Positions 27,903 to 36,253 of a stretch of 64,000 nt of DNA are shown here, one piece after another (position 1 is the first letter of the stretch; each line of letters begins with the position of its first letter). A program made the position numbers and the translations under genes. The notes below the pieces were generated by a model that was given only the letters and a program-made list of their open reading frames with translations, had not been told where the DNA came from and ran no database searches. The stretch lies in contig NZ_JAKGBW010000016.1 of NCBI RefSeq assembly GCF_021556485.1, positions 1 to 64,000 on the forward strand. The letters run 5' to 3'. The stretch is from Oceanobacillus alkalisoli (GTDB lineage: Bacteria > Bacillota > Bacilli > Bacillales > Amphibacillaceae).

Positions 27903-29279
27903 ATGAAACATTATGATTATATTATCATCGGATTCGGAAAAGGCGGAAAGACGCTTGCAGCAGATCTTGCAGCCCAAGGTAAAACAGTTGCGATGATTGA
28001 GAAGTCGAATGAAATGTATGGTGGGACATGCATCAATATCGCCTGTATCCCAACGAAATTACTCATCCATCATGCAGAAAAAGATAGTCAATTAAAAAAT
28101 AACAAAAATGAATATTACCGAAACGCGATTGAGGATAAAAATAAAACAATCGCCGCATTACGGGAAAAGAACTATAAAAACCTTGCAGATCAAGAGACGG
28201 TCATGGTTTATACAGCAGAAGCAAGCTTTGTCGGAACGAACCAAATCCATCTCGAAGCAAAAGAAGAAACACTGGATCTCACTGCAGATTATTTCATTAT
28301 CAATACCGGTTCAGAGCCAGTCATTCCCCCAATCGATGGATTAAAAGAAGCAAATCATGTTTATACATCAACCGAACTGCAACAAGTAGCCGAGCTACCG
28401 GAAAAATTAATCATTGTCGGTGGCGGGTATATCGGACTTGAATTCGCCGTCATGTATGCGAACTTTGGAACGGAAATCACCATAATCGACAGCTCGAAAG
28501 ACTTCATGGAAAACGACGACAGAGATATAGCCGAAGAAGTATTGAAAGTCGTGCAAGCTAAAGGTATCTCCGTTGTCCATGGAAGTAAAGCGACGGCGGT
28601 CTCCAATCATGAATCTGGAATAGAAGTGACTCTTGAATTTGATAAAGGAAAAGAAAGGACGGAAACAGCCTCCGCTCTACTGCTTGCGACGGGAAGGAAA
28701 CCTTATACAGAAGGACTTGAACTCGGTAAAGCAAGTGTGGAAGTTGATGACAATGGTGCAATCATTGTCGATGACGATTTACGGACTTCGAACAGACATA
28801 TCTGGGCACTCGGTGATGTGAACGGCGGACCGCAATTCACGTATATCTCACTTGATGATTACCGGATTGTCCGGGATCAAGTTTTAACTGGTGGCTCTTA
28901 CTCTTTAGCGAAACGTAAAAATGTGCCGTATAGTGTGTTTATCGAACCCGTTCTTTCCCATGTCGGACTGAATGAAAAAATAGCGCAGGAACAAAATATA
29001 AATTATGTCGTCGCAACCATGCCGGCAGCAAATATCCCACGTACGAAAATCAATAAACAGCCGGATGGTTTGCTAAAAGCATTAGTTGATCCGGAAACAA
29101 AAAAGATTCTCGGGTGTACACTATTCTCGGCGGAATCAAGCGAAATGATTAATATCGTTCGCGTGGCAATGGAAGCGGATCTGCCGTATACCTTTTTACG
29201 GGATAATATTTTCACCCACCCGACAATGAGCGAAGGGTTGAATGATTTGTTTAAGATGTTCGATGGGAAATTGGCATAA
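27903..29279 (+). CDS. Pyridine nucleotide-disulfide oxidoreductase (RclA/YkgC-like)
   Basis: A 458-residue flavoprotein disulfide reductase. FAD loop GFGKGGKTLAADLA at the start, redox-active pair GGTCINIACIPTK (Cys near 43 and 48), NAD(P) loop VGGGYIGLEFAVMYA, GDVNGGPQFTYIS and a dimerisation domain. The spacing CxxxxC and the N-terminal sequence place it with RclA, the copper/flavin enzyme that protects against hypochlorous and hypothiocyanous acid, rather than with lipoamide dehydrogenase. The role is inferred from similarity. Stand-alone gene with a terminator. Confidence 0.85.
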   Translation: MKHYDYIIIGFGKGGKTLAADLAAQGKTVAMIEKSNEMYGGTCINIACIPTKLLIHHAEKDSQLKNNKNEYYRNAIEDKNKTIAALREKNYKNLADQETVMVYTAEASFVGTNQIHLEAKEETLDLTADYFIINTGSEPVIPPIDGLKEANHVYTSTELQQVAELPEKLIIVGGGYIGLEFAVMYANFGTEITIIDSSKDFMENDDRDIAEEVLKVVQAKGISVVHGSKATAVSNHESGIEVTLEFDKGKERTETASALLLATGRKPYTEGLELGKASVEVDDNGAIIVDDDLRTSNRHIWALGDVNGGPQFTYISLDDYRIVRDQVLTGGSYSLAKRKNVPYSVFIEPVLSHVGLNEKIAQEQNINYVVATMPAANIPRTKINKQPDGLLKALVDPETKKILGCTLFSAESSEMINIVRVAMEADLPYTFLRDNIFTHPTMSEGLNDLFKMFDGKLA

Positions 29280-29330
29280 GTTAATGTTCTTCTAAATTTA
29301 GGATTCACCGAAATGGGACTGGGTAATACG

Positions 29331-29377
29331 AAAGGGAAAGAACTCTCTACCTTAATACAGAGAGTCTTTCCCTTTTA
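29331..29377 (+). terminator. Terminator after the RclA-like gene
   Basis: AAAGGGAAAGAACTCTCT pairs with AGAGAGTCTTTCCCTTTT with one mismatch. It ends in a short T run. Confidence 0.85.
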
Positions 29378-29485
29378 GAGTATTAGGTTGAATATCAACT
29401 TCTAGTCATTACTTACTTCTGCTCTCTCTTAGAAACTATAAGAGTTATAAGATGATAATTGAAAATGTGAAATTAAAACTAATGG

Positions 29486-29539
29486 AACTAAAAAGGGACG
29501 TTTAGCATTGAATCTCATGCTAAACGTCCCTTTTTAGTT
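29486..29539. repeat. Perfect 23-bp inverted repeat
   Basis: A 23-base arm starting AACTAAAAAGGGACGTTTAG is inverted after an eight-base loop. It has T runs on both strands, so it looks like a bidirectional terminator, but no gene adjoins it directly. Confidence 0.9.
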
Positions 29540-29721
29540 ACCTAAATAATAAATGATGAAGCACTCTAACATTTAATAAAATAGAGGAATGCTATACTTG
29601 AGATAATAACAACAAGCAATAATCACCTCTTTATTTTATATTGAAAGATATTTGAGAAGCCCTCTTATGAATTTATCATAAGACAACTATTTATCGTGGG
29701 GCAAGTAATTCTGTTTGAATA

Positions 29722-29755
29722 CCCAATATTACAAAAAAACTTTTGTAATATTGGG
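29722..29755. repeat. Perfect 15-bp inverted repeat flanked by GTGGGGCAA direct repeats
   Basis: CCCAATATTACAAAA pairs with TTTTGTAATATTGGG across a four-base loop. The flanks carry TGGGGCAA near 29697 and again near 29757. The rest of 29540-29857 shows no gene. Confidence 0.75.
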
Positions 29756-29857
29756 GTGGGGCAAAAAGATATGTTACATTGTTGGCAGTGAAATATCCAT
29801 TTAAGGTGAAAATTGAGAGGGAATAAATAATCATAATTTTATTAATAGGAAAATCGA

Positions 29858-30085
29858 TTGAAAAAAGCAATTTATGGATTTTTAGCCTTAGTTATGTTTC
29901 ATGTGCCTTTAAACATTACAACTCTATACTTTTCAGTAACCTTTTTGAGTACTTTGATATTAGAGACAATAAATCATTCTGTTAGATTCGATTACACTCT
30001 AATGAAATTATTAATTGTAACCATCTTTTGTAGTGTTGTATTTTGGTTGGTGGATTCTGTGATTTTTAGATATGAGAGGATATGA
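29858..30085 (+). CDS. Small two-segment membrane protein, hypothetical
   Basis: A 75-residue frame beginning with TTG and a weak GGA box. Two hydrophobic stretches are clear (about 5-35 and 49-67), with charged ends (MKKA, FRYERI). It is AT-rich, without recognised relatives, and set apart from its neighbours. It may be a real gene of an integrated element or a chance frame. Confidence 0.4.
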   Translation: MKKAIYGFLALVMFHVPLNITTLYFSVTFLSTLILETINHSVRFDYTLMKLLIVTIFCSVVFWLVDSVIFRYERI

Positions 30086-30204
30086 ATTCGTCTCAAAGGT
30101 GGCATAACCTCATTTACCTTGAATAAATCCGACACTTGCACCACTATCAAACTAGCTCCATAATAAAATTATCAAGCATACATACAGGAAACGGAGAAAG
30201 TCAG

Positions 30205-31284
30205 ATGAATGAAATCATAGTTTATATCGTAGTTCTCTTCTTTATTATCGGGGCTATTGATAAAATAATCGGCAACCGCTTTGGGTTTGGTGAGCGCTTC
30301 ATGGAGGGCCTGATGGCAATGGGCTCACTTGCCGTTGTCATGATCGGGATTATTTCCTTAGCACCGGTCATTGCTAAAGTTTTACTACCAATCGTCTCAC
30401 CTATTTACGGCTTAATTGGAGCAGACCCGGCAACCTTCGCAAATACAATTCTTGCTATCGATATGGGAGGCTATGCTTTGGCGGAAACGATGGCACGAAC
30501 TCCAGAAGCTGGATTCTTTGCCTGGGTATTCCTCGGAACATCGATTGGTGTGACCGTCGTATTCAGCCTGCCGGTTGCGCTCGGGATTATTCAAAAGAAA
30601 GACCGCGAATTTCTAGCACAAGGAATTCTTATTGGAATCGTGACAATCCCTTTCAGCACCTTTATCGGTGGAATCGCAGCAGGGTTCAACTTAGAGATGC
30701 TCATCAGAAACTTGATTCCAACCATCATCATATCGCTCTTCATCGTAATCGGTCTCTGGAAAATTCCTGTTCTTATGGTAAGAGGATTCTCCATTTTCGG
30801 GAAGTTCATTGAGTTTCTTGCTATGGTAGGACTCGTTGCTATCGTAGTTGAGACGTTAACAGGTTTCGTGGTTATTCCAGGACTTGCGCCACTCGAAGAA
30901 GGGATTCAAATTGTCGGGACGATTGCGATTTTCCTTGCTGGAGCTTTTCCAATGGTGCTCTTCATTTCAAAAGCATTTAAGAAACCACTTGAAAAGCTTG
31001 GCAGGGCGCTTGGCATCAACCCAACAGCGACAGCAGGATTAATTGCAACAATCGCCCATATTATCCCGATGCTCGCTCTTGTGAAAGATATGGATCCTCG
31101 CGGTAAGGTTATTAATATTGCCTTTAGCGTAAGTGCAGCTTTCGTATTCGGGAGCCACCTCGGATTTGTTGCAGGGATTGAGCCGGAACTTGTTTTTCCG
31201 CTGATTATTAGTAAACTTTTGGGGGGAATTAGTGCCGTTTTACTTGCGGTATTCATCTTGAACAAGCAGAAAAAAGTCGGCTGA
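30205..31284 (+). CDS. eutH: Ethanolamine transporter-like protein EutH
   Basis: A 359-residue protein with about ten membrane segments. Family marks are IDKIIGNRFGFGERFMEGLMAMGSLA near the start, ILAIDMGGYALAETMA and the C-terminal FGSHLGFVAG. EutH moves ethanolamine into the cell; no other eut genes are nearby. The ATG at 30205 with a GGAG box is preferred over the upstream in-frame ATG at 30136. Confidence 0.9.
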   Translation: MNEIIVYIVVLFFIIGAIDKIIGNRFGFGERFMEGLMAMGSLAVVMIGIISLAPVIAKVLLPIVSPIYGLIGADPATFANTILAIDMGGYALAETMARTPEAGFFAWVFLGTSIGVTVVFSLPVALGIIQKKDREFLAQGILIGIVTIPFSTFIGGIAAGFNLEMLIRNLIPTIIISLFIVIGLWKIPVLMVRGFSIFGKFIEFLAMVGLVAIVVETLTGFVVIPGLAPLEEGIQIVGTIAIFLAGAFPMVLFISKAFKKPLEKLGRALGINPTATAGLIATIAHIIPMLALVKDMDPRGKVINIAFSVSAAFVFGSHLGFVAGIEPELVFPLIISKLLGGISAVLLAVFILNKQKKVG

Positions 31285-31298
31285 GGGGTAGCCGACTG
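31268..31298 (-). terminator. Terminator of the GntR/ABC operon
   Basis: AGTCGGCT pairs with AGCCGACT, followed on the minus strand by TTTTTTC. It also overlaps the end of the convergent eutH. Confidence 0.85.
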
Positions 31299-31302
31299 TT
31301 GC

Positions 31303-31974
31303 TTAATTCAACCAATTCACGTCTAATTCTGACTCATTATTGAATTGAACGTCTGTAGGAAGTGCGATGTACAAAACATTTTCATGATAAAAGACTTCAT
31401 CAAAGTGCATAAAATGTGATCCACCTTCACGGAATTGGGTGTATGGAAATGGTTCTTTACTTACTTCAGCGTACCGATAAAGTTTCTTCCCCATCTGATT
31501 GACCGTAATTTCACCTGAATCATAATGAATGGTCGTTTCATTCCAATCATCTTTTACAGGCTCGGGTTCGATATCAGGCTTCACCTCATATAAGGTAATG
31601 TCAATCGTCTCCTGCCCTTCTACCCACTCAATGACAACAGGAAAATAGTAGTCGTCGCTGGAGGTATCATATATCGCTACTTCTTCCCGGTCCGAAAGTT
31701 CAAAACTCCATTCTTTACTCTTGTATGGTTCAAACTCTTCTACTGGAATACGACGCTCTGTTAGTTCATGTATAAGGTAGACTCTATTCTCATCAAATTC
31801 TGTCTCATCAACAAAATCCTTTGCAGGAATAAGAGAGTAAACAACCATAGATATGACTAACAGAATAGAATAACCTCCAAGCAGCCAATATCCAAAACGG
31901 TCTAATTGCAGCTTTTTCAATAAGAAGGTGAACACGACGATGATACCAAGAAGGATAAAAGGAAATAAGATCAT
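31303..31974 (-). CDS. Membrane-anchored protein of the GntR/ABC operon, hypothetical
   Basis: A 223-residue protein with two membrane segments at the N-terminus (about 1-15 and 27-48) and a soluble remainder outside, rich in Glu, Asp and Tyr. I recognise no family. Its ATG overlaps the stop of the preceding membrane gene (ATGA), so it is translated with it and is probably an accessory part of the transporter. Confidence 0.75.
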   Translation of the reverse strand: MILFPFILLGIIVVFTFLLKKLQLDRFGYWLLGGYSILLVISMVVYSLIPAKDFVDETEFDENRVYLIHELTERRIPVEEFEPYKSKEWSFELSDREEVAIYDTSSDDYYFPVVIEWVEGQETIDITLYEVKPDIEPEPVKDDWNETTIHYDSGEITVNQMGKKLYRYAEVSKEPFPYTQFREGGSHFMHFDEVFYHENVLYIALPTDVQFNNESELDVNWLN

Positions 31975-32720
31975 CTTCTAACCTCCGTTCTGCTAGAAAT
32001 GAATAAAGATATAGCAAATAAAATGACCGTAGAGAGCATCGTTTTCAATACAAAAATGGTGGCGCTCATTTCTTGATAATAAAACTGAAAAATATTCATC
32101 ATGAAATCTGAATTGGTCTGACTAAAAACAAGCAGTAATCCTAGCAGAATGATCGGCAAAAGCGTTGGCAGTAATCTGTGAAATCTCGTTAAGGTACCAA
32201 GAAAATAACCGACAGCACACATGAAAATCAAATGCATAATCATAATAAATATTCCGGTCCATACTTCCTGACCTGATAGTACAAATCCTGGAGTCATGAA
32301 CAAATATTCACCGCTAAAATAATAAATATACACACGAAGCATGATAGTAGATAATATCGTCAAGATTCCTGCTACGATGCTGATACCGATTAGAAATAGA
32401 AAGTTGGATAAATCATTAGTCCGTCCGTTACCTACGAATGGAAATGACTTTTCCCAGTCCTTTTTAGTCGTCATAATGATGGCATGGATAAGTGCCCATA
32501 TCGACGTAAATAGGATGACATTATAAGCGCTATAACTTTTAGACTCTACTTCTACCTCATTCATCCCGCTGAATCCTTGCATTGGTCCAATAATTGATAA
32601 AAACAAAGCAATAACTTGAACAATAACAAGCGAAGTGAACATCCCAACATTCACTTTCAACTTATAATTTAATTGCTTCCCTACAACAGTAGAATGATCC
32701 ATCTTATTTAAAGACATCAT
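31971..32720 (-). CDS. ABC transporter membrane subunit
   Basis: About 249 residues with six membrane segments, as expected for an ABC-2-like permease. Conserved family motifs are scarce. It overlaps the ATPase gene. A TTG at 32723 and ATGs at 32720 and 32717 are all close to GGGAGG; I chose the first ATG. The assignment rests on the operon: regulator, ATPase, two membrane proteins. Confidence 0.75.
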   Translation of the reverse strand: MMSLNKMDHSTVVGKQLNYKLKVNVGMFTSLVIVQVIALFLSIIGPMQGFSGMNEVEVESKSYSAYNVILFTSIWALIHAIIMTTKKDWEKSFPFVGNGRTNDLSNFLFLIGISIVAGILTILSTIMLRVYIYYFSGEYLFMTPGFVLSGQEVWTGIFIMIMHLIFMCAVGYFLGTLTRFHRLLPTLLPIILLGLLLVFSQTNSDFMMNIFQFYYQEMSATIFVLKTMLSTVILFAISLFISSRTEVRR

Positions 32721-33594
32721 CAATCCCTCCCTTATGCTTAGCAGTCAGGTAAATACATAAATCATTTGGCTGCACCGGACCTGTAGCCATTCCGTGTTGC
32801 TTCGCCTTCTGGATAACGGGACTGTTCGATTTCACTACGGCATAAGTGGAATGATCGCCTACTCGCGTTTCATAGATTACCTCTTCACCCGCAAACAACG
32901 GCTCTAAAACTTCCGCTCTCCCCGTGATCCCTTGCGCATATTCCTTCAATTCATCCATCGACTCATGTAAGACGACTTGCCCCTCATCGATTAAAATGAT
33001 TTCCTCCAGCAGGTCTTCCATTTCTTCTAAATGATGACTTGATAGAAGAATTGTCCTTGGATGGGCCAGATAATCTTTCAACAGAGCCCGGTAAAAATCT
33101 TTTCTTACGGAGGCATCCATCCCTGTTGTCGGCTCATCAAACATTGTCAGCTTGCATCTTGATGCAAGCCCAATAATCATATTGAACGTGCTTTTCTTCC
33201 CTTTCGATAAATAATCATGTTTCGCTCTCGGGTGAAAAGAAAAATACTCAAAGAGACGCTCCGCAAGAACCGCATCCCAATTCGGATAAAAGCGTGCTGC
33301 TTCTTTTAAAATATCCTTTAGTGTCAACGTATGGCTGAACTGCATTTGGTCATCTACATAAATTGCATTCACGGATACGTTTAAATTTTGGAATGGCCGC
33401 TCGGCAAATACGTTAACCTCACCCGACGTTTCGTGCCAATACCCTGCAAGAATCTTCATGAGCGTTGTTTTCCCCGCTCCATTTCTTCCGATTAATCCGG
33501 TTATTTTATCCCCTTCCAATGTGAAACTTAATTGGTTCAATGCATTTCTTCCAATCATTCGTTTCGTTAGATTTTTGCATTCAATCACTTTCAT
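32704..33594 (-). CDS. ABC transporter ATP-binding protein (YtrB-like)
   Basis: A 296-residue ATPase: Walker A GRNGAGKTTLMKIL, a somewhat altered signature region YLSKGKKSTFNMIIGLA, Walker B LTMFDEPTTGMDAS and the switch His in LLSSHHLEEME. Resembles YtrB/BcrA-type subunits found behind GntR (YtrA) regulators in Bacillus, which respond to cell-wall-active antibiotics. The signature LSKGKKS lacks the canonical LSGGQ, as is common in this group. Overlaps both neighbours by a few bases. Confidence 0.9.
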   Translation of the reverse strand: MKVIECKNLTKRMIGRNALNQLSFTLEGDKITGLIGRNGAGKTTLMKILAGYWHETSGEVNVFAERPFQNLNVSVNAIYVDDQMQFSHTLTLKDILKEAARFYPNWDAVLAERLFEYFSFHPRAKHDYLSKGKKSTFNMIIGLASRCKLTMFDEPTTGMDASVRKDFYRALLKDYLAHPRTILLSSHHLEEMEDLLEEIILIDEGQVVLHESMDELKEYAQGITGRAEVLEPLFAGEEVIYETRVGDHSTYAVVKSNSPVIQKAKQHGMATGPVQPNDLCIYLTAKHKGGIDDVFK

Positions 33595-33977
33595 GCCCCG
33601 TCCCCCTTATGTTCTTCGATTGCATGATGCAGCATCGTAATTAATTCCTCGTCACTGACATGTAGTCGTCCTGCCTCCAGTGCCACTTCCTCTAAAAGCC
33701 CTTTCAATTTTTCATTCTTTCTTTTATCAATGATGATTGCTTTTGCTTCTTGCGTCACAAACTTTCCAAGTCCACGCTTCCCGTATAAAATATTTTCATC
33801 CGTCAAAACGTTCAAGCCTTTTGCCGCTGTGGCCGGATTGATCGTAAACATTTCCGCCAGCTGATATTGGGAGTACACCTTATCATCGGCCTTGAAATTA
33901 TCATTCAATATTTCTGTTTCCATCCATTCGGCTATTTGAATATAGATTGGCCTGCAACTCGTTGAGTCGATTATCAA
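33591..33977 (-). CDS. GntR-family repressor (YtrA type)
   Basis: A 128-residue short GntR protein: winged helix at the N-terminus (RPIYIQIAEWMETEIL, YSQYQLAEMFTINPATAAKGLNVL) with only a short C-terminal tail, as in the YtrA subfamily. The start is TTG, with GAGGAGG nine bases upstream. It heads an operon with the ATPase and two membrane proteins and probably represses it through the dyad at 34020-34040. Confidence 0.92.
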   Translation of the reverse strand: MIIDSTSCRPIYIQIAEWMETEILNDNFKADDKVYSQYQLAEMFTINPATAAKGLNVLTDENILYGKRGLGKFVTQEAKAIIIDKRKNEKLKGLLEEVALEAGRLHVSDEELITMLHHAIEEHKGDGA

Positions 33978-34018
33978 GTGCGCACCTCCTCTGATTCAGT
34001 GCATTACTCATGTAATGT

Positions 34019-34047
34019 ACTATACAATAATTTTGTATAGAATGCAA
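34019..34047 (-). promoter_or_regulatory. Promoter and operator of the GntR/ABC operon
   Basis: TTGCAT and TATAGT on the minus strand are 17 bases apart. A perfect dyad CTATACAA-TAATT-TTGTATAG (34020-34040) fills the spacer and overlaps the -10. A repressor there would block RNA polymerase. A second looser dyad (GCATTACTCATGTAATG) lies just downstream, at 34001-34017. Confidence 0.8.
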
Positions 34048-34093
34048 CTGAACTTTGGTATGCTAGTAGTAGTTAATTGAAGGAGTGTGAAAG

Positions 34094-34534
34094 ATGAATA
34101 TTTATGTTGATGCAGATGCTTGCCCAGTGAAAGATATTATTATCGATGAAGCAGTTCGAAGGGATTTGAACGTTATTCTCGTAACGAGCATTTCTCATTT
34201 TTCCCTGCAGGAAAACCCGCCAGGTGTCGAGACCATTTATGTTGATAATGCTAGGGATGCAGCGGATTACCGGATTATGAAGCTTGCCGAGAAGGGAGAC
34301 CTTGTCATCACCCAAGATTACGGACTCGCCTCCCTCGCTCTTCCGAAAGGCTGTCAAGTCATGCATCATAAGGGGTTTATGTATACGAATAAGAATATCG
34401 ATGAACTGCTGCAAACGCGTTACCTGAGTGCTCAAGCGAGGAAGGCCGGACAGCGCACGAAAGGACCGAAAGCCTTCACAAACGAAGACAGGGAGAAATT
34501 CCGAGAGCGGTTTATCCGTGTTTTGAAAAAATAA
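34094..34534 (+). CDS. yqxD: YqxD/YaiI family protein (UPF0178)
   Basis: A 146-residue PIN-like protein of unknown function, typical in length. Starts [14 protein letters not shown] and has [14 protein letters not shown] and RRTKGPKAF-like C-terminal motifs ([17 protein letters not shown]). Divergent from the GntR operon, with AAGGAG before the ATG and a terminator after. Confidence 0.94.
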   Translation: MNIYVDADACPVKDIIIDEAVRRDLNVILVTSISHFSLQENPPGVETIYVDNARDAADYRIMKLAEKGDLVITQDYGLASLALPKGCQVMHHKGFMYTNKNIDELLQTRYLSAQARKAGQRTKGPKAFTNEDREKFRERFIRVLKK

Positions 34535-34562
34535 AAATGGACTGTGCACCAGTCCATTTTTA
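34534..34562 (+). terminator. Terminator after yqxD
   Basis: AAAATGGACT pairs with AGTCCATTTT and a T run follows. Confidence 0.85.
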
Positions 34563-34583
34563 GTCTAATTATTTATTAGATTT

Positions 34584-34699
34584 AATGAATTTCATAATAC
34601 GTATTTAATGCTTCACCATCACCATATGTAGTTGAGTTAGTTCGTTCCCAACTACATATGGTGATGGAATAGCCGACTTTGGTAATTATGAAATTCATT
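34584..34699 (+). mobile_element. 116-bp MITE-like element, copy 1
   Basis: Bounded by perfect 15-bp inverted ends AATGAATTTCATAAT (34584-34598) and ATTATGAAATTCATT (34685-34699). Inside is a further long palindrome, CACCATATGTAGTTG with CAACTACATATGGTG. A second copy of the same length lies in inverted orientation at 51732-51847. No protein is encoded. No clear target duplication was identified. Confidence 0.9.
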
Positions 34700-34705
34700 C
34701 GATTG

Positions 34706-35022
34706 TTAATTCGCTTTCGGACAACTTCCAGAATCTCGGAATTTACCCGACCGAATTTTTGTTCTCACGATTTGTTTAGATAGTGTATATATTTTATCAG
34801 TTCTAATCTCTGAAGTGACTTTCAGTTCACCCTCTGATAAATCAATTGTATTAATTGAAACTGAAAACTCATGATTCCTTACTTTTGAAGTGATAGCAAC
34901 AACAACAATATCATTAGTCATTTCATTATAACTATTATTTGAAATAACTAGTACAGGACGTTGCTTCGAATTAGTTAAATCACTGGAACGGATATTAAAA
35001 GGATGTCGCCTTAATTATACAT
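34706..35022 (-). pseudogene. MazF/PemK-like toxin, inactivated
   Basis: The toxin should begin at the ATG at 35022, inside the antitoxin's last codons, and read MYN-Q-GDILLISVP. Codon 4 is TAA where CAA is expected, and a frameshift follows near the sixteenth codon. Only then does the family sequence resume as SDLTNSKQRPVLVISNN...TNDIVVVAITS and continue to 34706. Two disabling changes mean no active toxin. The MITE copy 1 ends seven bases past it. Confidence 0.8.
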
Positions 35023-35212
35023 TGTTCCAAACCTCATCATCGATATCATTATCCCAAAAATCTAAGCTGCTTTCACTAGCCTTCGTTAAATCACCAGTTA
35101 ATCTCTTTTCTTGCTTAGCTGCTAAATATTCCGCAAAATCTAGAATTTTATCTACTTCCTGATCAGGTATTTTCTCAATGATTTTAAGCAAGCGTTCTCT
35201 GGCTGTATTCAT
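35015..35212 (-). CDS. Antitoxin-like protein next to the dead MazF-like toxin
   Basis: About 65 residues: MNTARERLLKIIEKIPDQEV then KILDFAEYLAAKQEK, the DUF2281-like pattern of antitoxins that pair with PemK/MazF toxins, then an acidic tail (DFWDNDIDDEVWNNV). GAGGTGA lies ahead of the ATG at 35212; the in-frame ATG at 35233 is upstream of this box and less likely. The gene is intact even though its toxin partner is not. Confidence 0.8.
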   Translation of the reverse strand: MNTARERLLKIIEKIPDQEVDKILDFAEYLAAKQEKRLTGDLTKASESSLDFWDNDIDDEVWNNV

Positions 35213-35384
35213 GCTAAAGGTCACCTCTTCCATGAATCGTTTATTTTATTATTGCGCTAATGCCAATTAACAAAGGGATCACACACTACAACTAGCCTGC
35301 TTTTAACTTTGAACAATCTATATATGTTTTATACATTCTTACATGCGCTGTTCTTATTGCTAAGATGAACACCAGTAACCTGAA

Positions 35385-35500
35385 ATAGATTCGCACGACA
35401 CCCGGGATTAGCGCACGATCATTGTCCAAACCCGCACGCCATCCGGGAATCGCGCACCACACCCGTATAAACTCGCACACCGACCAGGAATCGCGAAAAA
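35385..35500. repeat. Degenerate 41-bp tandem repeat
   Basis: CCGGGATTAGCGCAC at 35402, CCGGGAATCGCGCAC at 35443 and CCAGGAATCGCG at 35484 repeat with a 41-base period. The rest of 35234-35518 shows nothing else of note. Confidence 0.7.
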
Positions 35501-35518
35501 TCCCCGTATATCTAAGCC

Positions 35519-36232
35519 TTATTTCGCCTTACGATACATTTCCGTAAAATCATAAACCGCTCTGCGTTCTTGAAATTCGTAAATTGCCGCTTGCATCTCC
35601 GCTTCATCAAAATCCGGGAAGTAAATATCCGTGAAATAAAGTTCGGCATGGGCAGCTTGCCATAAAAGGAAATTACTCAGCCGCTGCTCGCCACCGGTGC
35701 GGATAACTAAATCAAGCGCTGGCAACCCGCCGGTATAAAGATAGTCTTCGATGGTTTCTTCATCCAGTTCTATATTTTTTTCTTGCATATCACGAATCAC
35801 GTGCTGCACAGCCTGCACAATCTCGCCCCTCCCACCGTAATTAAAGGCGAAATTAACGATCAACCCGGTATTATTTTTTGTCTGATCCATCGACTGTTGC
35901 AATGTTTTTCTCGTTGCCTTTGGCAGCTCATCCATATTTCCAGAGATAGTGATTTTTACATTGCGTCGCATGAATTCAGGAAGCTTTGATTTGAAAAATC
36001 GAATCGGCAGCCGCATCAGATAATTGACTTCTTCCTTTGTCCGCGCCCAGTTTTCTGAAGAAAAGGCGTATAAAGTCAATGCTTCAACGCCGAGACCAAT
36101 ACTTGCATCAATCGCTTTTTCCATCGCTTGAACTCCAGCATAATGCCCTTGACTTCTTGTGAGTCCCCGGGATTTTCCCCATCTTCCATTACCATCCATT
36201 ATAATCCCGACATGTTTCGGTATATCGACCAC
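35519..36232 (-). CDS. uppS: Isoprenyl (undecaprenyl-type) diphosphate synthase
   Basis: A 237-residue cis-prenyltransferase. Active-site start HVGIIMDGNGRWGKSRG, the SSENW segment and RTGGEQRLSNFLLWQAAHAEL (with the Mg-binding region) are all intact. In most Bacillaceae the main uppS sits in the frr-cdsA-dxr cluster; none of those genes is here, so this may be a second copy. The start is GTG with GGAGGTG at seven bases. It follows the DUF4173 gene by 21 bases. Confidence 0.93.
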   Translation of the reverse strand: MVDIPKHVGIIMDGNGRWGKSRGLTRSQGHYAGVQAMEKAIDASIGLGVEALTLYAFSSENWARTKEEVNYLMRLPIRFFKSKLPEFMRRNVKITISGNMDELPKATRKTLQQSMDQTKNNTGLIVNFAFNYGGRGEIVQAVQHVIRDMQEKNIELDEETIEDYLYTGGLPALDLVIRTGGEQRLSNFLLWQAAHAELYFTDIYFPDFDEAEMQAAIYEFQERRAVYDFTEMYRKAK

Positions 36233-36253
36233 GACGAGCCACCTCCATTAAGT

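Noticed and set aside
34706-34921. An intact short toxin of 71 residues
   Set aside because: The family sequence extends upstream through a frameshift and a stop, so the open part is only a remnant.
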